14,859 bases of DNA from Maribacter sp. (GTDB lineage Bacteria; Bacteroidota; Bacteroidia; Flavobacteriales; Flavobacteriaceae): assembly GCA_030730545.1 (NCBI GenBank), contig JANQUX010000317.1, forward strand, positions 1 to 14,859. Direction: 5' to 3'. The notes beneath the pieces were generated by a model that made no database searches, was not told the DNA's origin, and saw only the letters and a program-made list of their open reading frames with translations. A program made the position numbers and the translations under genes. Shown here one piece after another: positions 7,570 through 14,059 of the stretch. Position 1 is the stretch's first letter. Every line of letters begins with the position of its first letter.

Positions 7570-7583
7570 TTGCGGGCTTTTTT
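7555..7583. terminator. Bidirectional terminator overlapping the 3' end of nth
   Basis: A 12-bp perfect stem (7555-7566 with 7572-7583) with core GCCCGC/GCGGGC is flanked by A and T runs that work in both directions. The left arm is the last four codons of nth, and its stop codon lies in the 5-base loop. On the minus strand it follows directly after the stop of the small protein at 7585. Confidence 0.9.
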
Positions 7584-7584
7584 A

Positions 7585-7728
7585 TTAATTCAAAAATGTT
7601 TCGAATTCTAAATCTTCGTATTCAAACTCAAATAAAGCCTGTGAATAGCTCAATAAGAAGTTTATTGTCTTCGGACAAACTTTGTTAAATCCGGTCTGTT
7701 CTTGGTAATTAGAGTAAATTTTTTCCAT
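7585..7728 (-). CDS. 47-aa small protein, copy A of a sigma-linked pair
   Basis: Reading the minus strand from the ATG at 7728 to the TAA at 7585 gives a 47-aa protein that begins MEKIYSNYQEQTG, has the core PKTINFLLSYSQAL (19-32) and ends in an acidic, aromatic tail (EFEYEDLEFETFLN). It aligns without gaps to the 47-aa product at 8781-8924, with 22 identities, including MEK at the start, the P-x-TI-x-FLLSYS core and the final LN. A duplicate of exactly equal length in the same place behind a duplicated sigma gene argues strongly that both are real genes. It starts 72 nt after the sigma factor stop and ends just before a strong terminator. No membrane helix or zinc motif is present. The function is unknown; a role with the sigma factor is inferred from position only. 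Confidence 0.75.
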   Translation of the reverse strand: MEKIYSNYQEQTGFNKVCPKTINFLLSYSQALFEFEYEDLEFETFLN

Positions 7729-7800
7729 ACTTCCTATGTTGTTACATTAAAATAACGCAGCAAATTTGGAAATATTGTTTATTCTATTTTCAACCTCAAA

Positions 7801-8382
7801 TTAATTGGTAAGAACGATATTGTTTTTTTCTATGATTTTTCTAAGGTTAATTAATGCATAACGCATTCTACCTAATGCTGTATTAATGCTAACCCCAGTG
7901 TTTTCAGAGATTTCTTTAAAACTCATATCTTTATAAATACGCATTAAAAGAACTTCTTTTTGATCGTCTGGTAATTCTTCAACCAATTGTCTAAGATCAG
8001 TATCGATTTGATTTTTTATTAATTGTTTTTCAGCATTCAACTTATCATCACCTATTACAGAGAAAATATTAAAGTCATCGCTACCTTCAAACATTGGCAT
8101 TCTTTTGTTTCTTCTAAAGTGATCGATAATAAGGTTGTGAGAAATTCTCATTACCCAAGGTAAAAATTTACCTTCTTCACTATACTTACCTCTTTTTAAA
8201 GTTTTTATAACCTTAATAAAAGTATCTTGAAAGATATCTTCAGTTATATCCCTATCTAAAACCTTCGAATAGATAAAACTAGTAATACGTTGATTGTGTC
8301 TGTTAATTAAAATTTCAAGGGCACCTTCGTTACCGTTGATATAATCTTTAACTAATTCTGAGTCTTCAATTTGTAGTTTCAT
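7801..8382 (-). CDS. ECF-like RNA polymerase sigma factor, copy A
   Basis: A 193-aa sigma-70 family protein with only regions 2 and 4, as in the ECF (SigW/RpoE-like) group. Region 2 spans about 24-93 and includes DIFQDTFIKVIK and the FLPWVMRISHNLIIDHFR stretch that melts and contacts the -10 DNA. Region 4 spans about 130-185, with helix-turn-helix MSFKEISENTGVSINTALGRMRYAL for the -35 element. It aligns gaplessly with the sigma factor at 8999-9580, about 75% identical by hand count; the most diverged stretch is the linker at 91-109. No membrane anti-sigma gene is adjacent, which is unusual for ECF factors; the only partner candidate is the 47-aa gene downstream. No clear TAnnTTTG box is seen upstream, where instead there are direct and inverted repeats. 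Confidence 0.93.
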   Translation of the reverse strand: MKLQIEDSELVKDYINGNEGALEILINRHNQRITSFIYSKVLDRDITEDIFQDTFIKVIKTLKRGKYSEEGKFLPWVMRISHNLIIDHFRRNKRMPMFEGSDDFNIFSVIGDDKLNAEKQLIKNQIDTDLRQLVEELPDDQKEVLLMRIYKDMSFKEISENTGVSINTALGRMRYALINLRKIIEKNNIVLTN

Positions 8383-8730
8383 ACGAGTTATTTTCTTTAT
8401 TGGTTAAGATTGGGTAAATCTTGTTAGTTAATTGGTTTGTTTCTTATTTCTGATATAAAACTAGAGAAAAGGGGAGCTGTGAGAAAAAGTATGTTGTCAA
8501 ACTGCGCTTTTTTGATGTGAAACATCGAAAAAGTATGTTTCGACACAATAAATAGTATTTCAGAAAGTTCAGCGGCAAATTGTAGGAAAGGTTAAAATGA
8601 CATAAATGCCCTTACTTATTAGCACTGCATTACTATACCTATATATAAGATGGTATAGAAAAGTAGGTTGCCTTACAAGCAAAACTGTAGTTACCGATAG
8701 CAAATAACAGAAGTAAGACTTTTTAAAACA
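8383..8730. other. Intergenic region upstream of sigma copy A
   Basis: About 350 bases without a gene on either strand; ATG codons here meet stops within a few codons. It holds repeats at 8483-8541 (listed separately) and a weak inverted repeat, CTATACC (8633-8639) with GGTATAG (8652-8658). I see no tRNA or recognised RNA family. It is probably the promoter and leader region of the sigma gene at 7801-8382. Confidence 0.5.
8483..8541. repeat. Direct and inverted repeats upstream of sigma copy A
   Basis: GAAAAAGTATGTT occurs at 8483-8495 and again at 8527-8539, 44 bp apart or about four helical turns. Around the second copy GAAACAT (8519-8525) faces ATGTTTC (8535-8541) as a 7-bp inverted repeat. 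A third dyad, 8507-8517 with 8523-8533, can form an 11-bp stem with one G-T pair. The set lies about 100-160 bases ahead of the sigma start codon, a plausible place for an operator or a sigma-specific promoter. Confidence 0.5.
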
Positions 8731-8731
8731 G

Positions 8732-8760
8732 AAAAACCCTTAAGCAAAGCTTAAGGGTTT
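8732..8760 (-). terminator. Terminator of sigma/small-protein module B
   Basis: A perfect 12-bp stem (8734-8745 with 8749-8760) has a 3-base loop and contains CCCTTAAGC. Read on the minus strand, it ends in five T (8736-8732). It lies 21 bases past the stop of the 47-aa gene at 8781 and separates module B from module A. Confidence 0.85.
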
Positions 8761-8780
8761 ATATATATGTAAAGATTGTT

Positions 8781-8924
8781 TTAGTTTAAATTACTCTCAA
8801 ACTGCAATCCGTCTACTTCTGTTATGTTTAAAGATTTAGAATAAGAAAGCAAAAACTGAATTGTTTCTGGCTTTGCTTGTACTAATTTGGTCTTATTCTG
8901 GTCTTTCGTGTATAATTTTTCCAT
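8781..8924 (-). CDS. 47-aa small protein, copy B of a sigma-linked pair
   Basis: Reading the minus strand from the ATG at 8924 to the TAA at 8781 gives a 47-aa protein: MEKLYTKDQNKTK at the start, core KPETIQFLLSYSKSL (18-32), then EVDGLQFESNLN. It is the gapless paralogue of the 47-aa product at 7585-7728. The N-terminal third is more basic and the tail less aromatic than in copy A. It lies 74 nt behind its sigma gene, against 72 nt for copy A, and both genes have AACAACA shortly ahead of the ATG. A terminator follows. No membrane segment, Cys or known domain is visible. Gene callers with a length cut-off would omit it. Function unknown; it could be a small regulator, an adaptor, or simply co-duplicated. 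Confidence 0.75.
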   Translation of the reverse strand: MEKLYTKDQNKTKLVQAKPETIQFLLSYSKSLNITEVDGLQFESNLN

Positions 8925-8998
8925 GCTAGGTGTTGTTTAGGTTCAACTAAAGAACGACACAAGTATGAAGATAGTAGATCCACTCGACCTGCGACCAA

Positions 8999-9580
8999 TT
9001 AATTCGTTAAAACTATATTATTGGCCTCTACCAGCTTTCTCAAGTTAATTAAAGCGTAGCGCATTCTGCCCAGAGCAGTATTAATACTCACACCTGTATT
9101 ATCAGAAATTTCTTTAAAGCTCATATCCTTATATATACGCATCTCTAAAACTTCTTGTTGATCTTCTGGCAGCTCTTTGATCATACGAAGCAAATCAGAA
9201 TCTATTTGTTCTTTGATCAATTGCTTTTCTGCATTCAACTTATCATCACCAAGTAATGAAAATATATTATAGCTTTCTTTACTATTATACATTGGCATTC
9301 TATTGTGCTTTCTAAAATGGTCTATTACCAAGTTATGGGCAATTCGCATTACCCAAGGTAAAAATTTTCCTTCTTCATTATAGGCACCTTTTTTAAGGGT
9401 ACGTATAACTTTCATAAATGTATCTTGAAAAATGTCTTCGGTAAGTTCGCGGTCACCTACTTTAGAGTAGATAAAACCTGTTAAGCGAGAATTATGACGA
9501 TTGATCAGGGCTTCGATCGCTCTTTCATCTCCTTGAATGTATTGCTTTACTAATTTTGAATCTTCAATTTGTACTACCAT
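8999..9580 (-). CDS. ECF-like RNA polymerase sigma factor, copy B
   Basis: A 193-aa two-domain sigma factor and paralogue of the protein at 7801-8382. Region 2 includes DIFQDTFMKVIR and FLPWVMRIAHNLVIDHFR; region 4 includes MSFKEISDNTGVSINTALGRMRYAL, which differs from copy A by only one residue. Nearly identical recognition helices suggest both factors read similar -35 elements. The frame is open further upstream to an ATG at 9613, but the ATG at 9580 is chosen because it makes both paralogues start at the same residue (MxxQIEDS) and both 193 aa long. A TATCTTTG box at 9707-9700 would give a leader of over 100 nt. It is divergent from uvrA. No anti-sigma gene is adjacent apart from the 47-aa gene behind it. 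Confidence 0.93.
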   Translation of the reverse strand: MVVQIEDSKLVKQYIQGDERAIEALINRHNSRLTGFIYSKVGDRELTEDIFQDTFMKVIRTLKKGAYNEEGKFLPWVMRIAHNLVIDHFRKHNRMPMYNSKESYNIFSLLGDDKLNAEKQLIKEQIDSDLLRMIKELPEDQQEVLEMRIYKDMSFKEISDNTGVSINTALGRMRYALINLRKLVEANNIVLTN

Positions 9581-9648
9581 AACGTTACTTATAGGGTTAA
9601 AATGCAGCCCCAAATTCTAATGAATAAGGGTCTTGTGGTTAAATTCTA

Positions 9649-9660
9649 ACTTTTAAAAGT
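9649..9660. repeat. 12-bp palindrome in the leader of sigma copy B
   Basis: ACTTTTAAAAGT is a perfect palindrome lying between the predicted transcription start (near 9696) and the start codon at 9580. It could be a binding site for a dimeric regulator, but its low complexity in AT-rich DNA makes chance quite possible. Confidence 0.25.
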
Positions 9661-9699
9661 AATGTTGCGTTATAGGCTAATTGAATTTTTATAAGATTC

Positions 9700-9707
9700 C
9701 AAAGATA
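9700..9707 (-). promoter_or_regulatory. -7 box for sigma copy B
   Basis: On the minus strand the bases read TATCTTTG, an exact TAnnTTTG match and identical to the box ahead of uvrA. A TTTT at 9732-9729, 21 bases upstream, is a weak -33 candidate. The implied leader to the ATG at 9580 is about 115 nt. Confidence 0.5.
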
Positions 9708-9798
9708 TAAAAAAATAAATACTCTTATAAAAATGTGAAAGTTTCTTCTACTATTTTTAGATAACTGGCATTTTTTAGTTCAGAAATAAGTCAAAGCG

Positions 9799-9806
9799 TA
9801 TCTTTG
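9799..9806 (+). promoter_or_regulatory. -7 box for uvrA
   Basis: TATCTTTG matches TAnnTTTG exactly and lies 17 bases before the uvrA ATG, giving a leader of roughly 14 nt. A T-rich stretch at 9771-9776 is the only -33 candidate and lacks the G. No LexA-like palindrome is obvious beside it. Confidence 0.55.
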
Positions 9807-9823
9807 TATCCTTAGATATTTGT

Positions 9824-12604
9824 ATGCCTACACTCTCCGAAGTAAATCCGAAAGAAAACATCATAATTAAAGGTGCAAAACTGCATAACCTTAAAAATAT
9901 AGATGTTGTAATTCCAAGAAATAAACTTGTAGTAATTACAGGTTTATCTGGTTCTGGTAAATCTAGTTTAGCTTTTGACACCTTATATGCCGAAGGTCAA
10001 AGACGTTATGTAGAAAGTCTTTCTTCGTACGCAAGGCAGTTCTTAGGTAAACTCGATAAACCAAAGGTCGATTATATTAAAGGTATTGCACCTGCAATTG
10101 CTATAGAGCAAAAAGTAAACTCTACGAACCCTAGATCTACGGTTGGTACGACTACCGAGATTTATGATTATATAAAATTATTATATGCCCGTATCGGTAA
10201 GACCATCTCTCCTGTTTCAGGTAAAGAAGTAAAAAAACATACCGTAACCGATGTCGTAAATCATGTAAAAACGTATGGTGAAGGTGCAAAACTATTGCTC
10301 TTAGCCCCTATTACCATTCGTGATGACCGAGATGCTTTAAAGTCTTTAGAGTTATTTTCTAAACAAGGGTATGCACGTATTAAGTATAAAAATGAAGTAC
10401 TGCGAATAGACCAGGCACCTGAAAATATTGGCAAAAAGTTCGACTTGGTTATCGATCGAATTATTACAAAAGAGGATGAAGATTTTTATAATCGTTTAGC
10501 AAATGCAGTTGATACGGCTTTCTTTGAAGGTAAGGGTGAATGTATTATTGAAGAATTGGCAGACGGTAAACAAACGCCTTTCAGCAATAAGTTTGAGCTG
10601 GACGGAATGAGCTTTCTTGAGCCTAATGTTCACCTATTTAGTTTCAATAACCCCTATGGAGCATGCCCTAAATGTGAGGGTTATGGTGATGTAATAGGTA
10701 TAGATGAAGATTTAGTAGTGCCTAATACGGCATTATCTGTATTTGAGAATGCCGTTTTCGCATGGAGAGGTGAAAGTATGAGTTTCTACAGAGATCAATT
10801 GGTAAACTCCGCTTACAAGTTCGATTTTCCTATTCACAAGCCTTGGTTTGAACTTTCTGAGGCCCAACGACAATTGGTTTGGGACGGTAATGCACATTTT
10901 ATAGGTCTTCATAAGTTCTTCGGAATGTTGGAAGAGAAAAGTTATAAGATACAGAACAGAGTGATGCTCTCTAGATATAGAGGCAAAACAAAATGTAATG
11001 TATGTAACGGAAAACGTCTACGCCCAGAAACCGATTACGTAAAAGTTGGCGGAGCATCTATTTCATCATTAGTAGGTTTATCCATAGAAAAATTGATTGT
11101 TTTCTTTAATGAACTTCAATTAAATGAAAATGATGCTACAATTGCGAAAAGACTTTTAGTTGAAATAAATACCAGATTAGGCTTTTTAAATAAAGTAGGA
11201 CTAAACTACTTGACCATAAATAGAAAATCGAATACTTTATCTGGTGGGGAAAGTCAACGAATAAATCTAGCAACCTCATTAGGTAGTAGCTTGGTAGGCT
11301 CTATGTATATTTTAGATGAGCCAAGTATAGGTTTACACCCGAGAGATACCGAAAACCTAATAGAAGTTTTAATATCGCTACGAAATTTAGGAAATACCGT
11401 AATAGTGGTCGAACATGATGAAGACATTATGAAAGCTGCCGATATGGTCATCGATATAGGTCCTGAAGCTGGTACACATGGTGGTGAGGTTGTTGCACAA
11501 GGTACTTTAAGTGAAATTCTGAAATCTAAATCGCTTACCGCACAGTATTTAAATGGTACAATGGAGATAAAGGTTCCGAAAGAACGCAGAACTTCTAAAA
11601 ATTACATAACTATTAAAGGTGTACGTGAGCATAATCTTAAAAATATCAATGTCACCTTTCCGCTAGATATGCTGACAGTGGTTACAGGAGTATCTGGTAG
11701 TGGCAAAAGTACCTTGGTAAAGAAATTACTTTATCCTATTATATTAAAAGAAACTGGTGGCTACGGTGAAAAGGCTGGTCAGCATACATCGGTAGAGGGT
11801 AAATACAATCATATAAAACATGTAGAGTTTGTTGATCAAAACCCTATCGGTAGGTCGTCACGGTCTAACCCTGTTACATATATAAAGGCATATGATGATA
11901 TTAGAAATCTATATGCCAATCAAAAATTAAGTAAAATCAGAAATTACCAAGCCAAGCATTTTTCTTTTAATGTCGATGGTGGTCGATGCGAGAAATGTAA
12001 AGGTGAAGGTGAAATTACGGTAGAAATGCAGTTTATGGCCGATGTGCATTTAGAGTGCGAAACTTGCGGCGGCAAAAGATTTAAGAAAGAAGTATTAGAA
12101 GTTACTTTCAATAATGCCAATATTGATGATGTTCTTAATATGACTATCGACGATGCTATTCAGTTTTTTGAAACCGGAGAGCAGACTAAAATTGTTACCA
12201 AATTAAAACCTTTACAAGATGTAGGTTTAGGGTACGTAACTTTAGGTCAGTCATCTTCTACCCTATCTGGTGGTGAAGCGCAGCGTATTAAATTGGCATC
12301 ATTCTTAATTAAAGGAAGCACAAAAGACAAAGCACTGTTTATTTTTGATGAACCAACTACCGGATTACACTTTCACGATATTCAGAAATTATTGAAATCA
12401 TTTAATGCCCTTATTAAAAAAGGACATTCTATTGTGGTCATCGAGCATAATATCGAACTTATAAAATGTGCCGATTACATCATTGACCTCGGACCAGGTG
12501 GTGGTGAAAATGGCGGACAATTACTTGCTGAAGGCACGCCAGAAGAGGTTGCAAAAAATAAAAAATCGTATACCGCTAGCTATTTAAAAGAGAAATTAAA
12601 TTAG
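9824..12604 (+). CDS. uvrA: Excinuclease ABC subunit A
   Basis: A 926-aa protein, close to the 940 aa of E. coli UvrA, the damage-sensing ATPase of nucleotide excision repair that loads UvrB onto damaged DNA. It has two ABC ATPase halves. The first has Walker A LSGSGKS (41-47), LSGGESQR and [11 protein letters not shown]; the second has [16 protein letters not shown] and [11 protein letters not shown]. Zinc modules are complete: CPKC with a later CNVC in the first half, and CEKC with CETC in the second. The UvrB-binding and insertion regions lie between the first Walker A and signature as usual. All key motifs are present, so it should be functional. It has its own promoter and terminator and no partner gene adjacent. 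Flavobacteria may carry a second uvrA elsewhere, so whether this is the main copy is open. Confidence 0.97.
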   Translation: MPTLSEVNPKENIIIKGAKLHNLKNIDVVIPRNKLVVITGLSGSGKSSLAFDTLYAEGQRRYVESLSSYARQFLGKLDKPKVDYIKGIAPAIAIEQKVNSTNPRSTVGTTTEIYDYIKLLYARIGKTISPVSGKEVKKHTVTDVVNHVKTYGEGAKLLLLAPITIRDDRDALKSLELFSKQGYARIKYKNEVLRIDQAPENIGKKFDLVIDRIITKEDEDFYNRLANAVDTAFFEGKGECIIEELADGKQTPFSNKFELDGMSFLEPNVHLFSFNNPYGACPKCEGYGDVIGIDEDLVVPNTALSVFENAVFAWRGESMSFYRDQLVNSAYKFDFPIHKPWFELSEAQRQLVWDGNAHFIGLHKFFGMLEEKSYKIQNRVMLSRYRGKTKCNVCNGKRLRPETDYVKVGGASISSLVGLSIEKLIVFFNELQLNENDATIAKRLLVEINTRLGFLNKVGLNYLTINRKSNTLSGGESQRINLATSLGSSLVGSMYILDEPSIGLHPRDTENLIEVLISLRNLGNTVIVVEHDEDIMKAADMVIDIGPEAGTHGGEVVAQGTLSEILKSKSLTAQYLNGTMEIKVPKERRTSKNYITIKGVREHNLKNINVTFPLDMLTVVTGVSGSGKSTLVKKLLYPIILKETGGYGEKAGQHTSVEGKYNHIKHVEFVDQNPIGRSSRSNPVTYIKAYDDIRNLYANQKLSKIRNYQAKHFSFNVDGGRCEKCKGEGEITVEMQFMADVHLECETCGGKRFKKEVLEVTFNNANIDDVLNMTIDDAIQFFETGEQTKIVTKLKPLQDVGLGYVTLGQSSSTLSGGEAQRIKLASFLIKGSTKDKALFIFDEPTTGLHFHDIQKLLKSFNALIKKGHSIVVIEHNIELIKCADYIIDLGPGGGENGGQLLAEGTPEEVAKNKKSYTASYLKEKLN

Positions 12605-12638
12605 AAAATCTTAAAAATAGAATTTCAGTTTTATATTT

Positions 12639-12681
12639 AAACCTTTGATTATCAATCGTATAATCAAAGGTTTTGTTTTTT
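12639..12681 (+). terminator. Intrinsic terminator of uvrA
   Basis: A perfect 14-bp stem (12639-12652 with 12660-12673) surrounds a 7-base loop and is followed by TTTTGTTTTTT up to 12681. It starts 34 bases after the uvrA stop. The stem is AT-rich but long, with CCTTTG/CAAAGG at its base. Confidence 0.85.
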
Positions 12682-12708
12682 GGCACGCTGTTTGTAATGT
12701 ACTAAGAG

Positions 12709-12749
12709 AATGTAAATAATTACATTTAGAACAACTGCCTAAGGGGCAG
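12709..12749 (+). promoter_or_regulatory. Inverted repeats ahead of the secreted basic protein gene
   Basis: AATGTAA (12709-12715) and TTACATT (12720-12726) form a 7-bp dyad; TACATTTA within it misses TAnnTTTG by one base and could be the -7 box. CTGCC (12735-12739) and GGCAG (12745-12749) form a second small hairpin in the probable leader, 17 bases before the start codon. Confidence 0.35.
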
Positions 12750-12765
12750 ATTTAAACCTTATATT

Positions 12766-13983
12766 ATGAAGAACTTTATACTCCTTTTTTCAGCGATTAT
12801 TTTTAGCACCACAGGTGTTTTCGCTACAGGTATTAGTGAAGATAAGGTTGCCAACAGCAATACTTATCGATACGACAACTCATTTATTTTTATAGAAAAC
12901 GGAATTACATTTTCTGTTTATCCCGATGGAGAATTTGATTTTTACATTGAAAATCAAGTTTCAGGAAGAAAAAACGGTGTAACCTTTAACTCTGGTTATG
13001 ATTATAGTCCGTTTGCTCAATACGATGATTATGGTGCAGTAATTCAAGTAGAAAATGTGCCTATCTATTATGACTATTATGGTCGTGTTAGTGATATTGG
13101 TGATGTAAATATCAATTATTCAAACAATAGAGTGCGCAGCGTAGGTAATATGAATGTGTTTTATAACAATCGCGGTTTCTATGATTACCACACAGGGTAT
13201 ATCAATGTATATAATAGAAATTATATATACCGTCCATTTCACCAATGGTTTGTAAGACCTGCAGTTGGCTTTAGTTTTGTATACACTACCCCTTACAGAA
13301 GGTATTATACACCGGTAAGATATTCTTACTACAGCCCATACAGAAACAATTATAGAAAGGCTTATGTAAATATCGGTAGACAACATAGATATGACAATGT
13401 TAGAAATAACAGATCTACCATTTACAGAAATGATAAACGAGTTGCAGCACGAAATAACGATTACAGAAGTAATAGAACTGTTGCAAGAAGAGATAACGGT
13501 TTAAGAACCAACAGAAGTTTAGCGTCTAACAATACAGCAAGAGCGAACAGAAACTCAACTGTAAATAGATCAACTACTGTAAAACGTAGCAATACCAATA
13601 GTGGTAGAACTGCTCAAAATAGAACAGCTACTAGAAGTTCATCGAATAATAGTACGGTAAAGAGAAGTAATAACTCGGCAGTACGTAGCACACCAAGTAG
13701 AACAGTTACTAAAAGAGAAGTAACTAGTACACCAAGAAGTACAACTGTAAAAAGAAGTACGACTACGTATAACAAACCTGCTAACAGAAGTTCGAACACT
13801 AAAACTGCATCGAATACTAGTACTCAACGAAGCAGTACTGTTGCTAGAAAAGCGACGCAGAGTCCATCTAGAAGTACAGTAAGCAGAAGTTCAAGCTCTA
13901 GGTCGGTAAGCAAAGCTCCGTCAAGAAGCTCAAGTTCAAGTTCTAGAACCAGTATAGATTCAAGAAGCAGTAGAAGAAATTAA
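12766..13983 (+). CDS. Secreted protein with Tyr-rich middle and basic low-complexity tail
   Basis: A 405-aa protein of unrecognised family. Residues 1-20 form a clear signal peptide with probable cleavage after VFA, so it is exported to the periplasm or beyond. Residues 21-130 are acidic and beta-rich with repeated Tyr, Asp and Gly (IENGITFSVYPDGEFDFYIEN). Residues 130-200 are Tyr/Arg/Pro-rich (YRRYYTPVRYSYYSPYR). From about 205 to the end it is almost wholly Ser, Thr, Arg and Asn with very few acidic residues, so the tail is disordered and strongly basic. S-T-(T)-V-K-R-S recurs at 269-275, 296-301 and 325-331. No type IX sorting domain is visible at the C-terminus. The tail could bind nucleic acid, polysaccharide or an acidic surface, but this is only a guess. 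The gene appears to stand alone, with a terminator behind it. Confidence 0.8.
   Translation: MKNFILLFSAIIFSTTGVFATGISEDKVANSNTYRYDNSFIFIENGITFSVYPDGEFDFYIENQVSGRKNGVTFNSGYDYSPFAQYDDYGAVIQVENVPIYYDYYGRVSDIGDVNINYSNNRVRSVGNMNVFYNNRGFYDYHTGYINVYNRNYIYRPFHQWFVRPAVGFSFVYTTPYRRYYTPVRYSYYSPYRNNYRKAYVNIGRQHRYDNVRNNRSTIYRNDKRVAARNNDYRSNRTVARRDNGLRTNRSLASNNTARANRNSTVNRSTTVKRSNTNSGRTAQNRTATRSSSNNSTVKRSNNSAVRSTPSRTVTKREVTSTPRSTTVKRSTTTYNKPANRSSNTKTASNTSTQRSSTVARKATQSPSRSTVSRSSSSRSVSKAPSRSSSSSSRTSIDSRSSRRN
13570..13758 (+). repeat. Degenerate coding repeat, Ser-Thr-Val-Lys-Arg-Ser
   Basis: The peptide unit STTVKRS or STVKRS is encoded at 13570-13590, 13651-13668 and 13738-13758. Codon choice differs between copies (for example AAACGT, AAGAGA and AAAAGA for Lys-Arg), so the peptide is better conserved than the DNA. 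This points to old repeats kept for composition rather than a recent duplication. Confidence 0.6.
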
Positions 13984-14010
13984 AATAAGTTTTTAGGTTG
14001 GTTAGTTGTA

Positions 14011-14048
14011 AAGCGCCGTAGTGATTAAATGCACTGCGGCGCTTTTTT
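14011..14048 (+). terminator. Intrinsic terminator of the secreted basic protein gene
   Basis: A 13-bp stem with one G-T pair (14011-14023 with 14032-14044) has a GCGCCG core, an 8-base loop and a T run at 14043-14048. It lies 27 bases after the stop. On the minus strand the trailing T run is short, so it is mainly a plus-strand terminator. Confidence 0.88.
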
Positions 14049-14059
14049 GATTGGTATAT

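Noticed and set aside
8633..8658. Inverted repeat CTATACC/GGTATAG as a terminator or RNA gene
   Set aside because: The arms are only 7 bp with a 12-base AT-rich loop and no T run, which is within chance for this composition.
7585..8924. The 47-aa proteins as toxin-antitoxin or zinc anti-sigma components
   Set aside because: There is no partner toxin gene, no His/Cys zinc motif and no membrane helix; position alone does not justify either name.
9581..9613. Upstream start of sigma copy B at 9613 (204 aa)
   Set aside because: The extra 11 residues have no match in the paralogue; the ATG at 9580 gives equal 193-aa proteins that align from the first residue.
13614..13827. Minus-strand open frames opposite the basic tail gene
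   Set aside because: They are products of the repetitive Ser/Thr/Arg codons on the plus strand and have no protein-like features.
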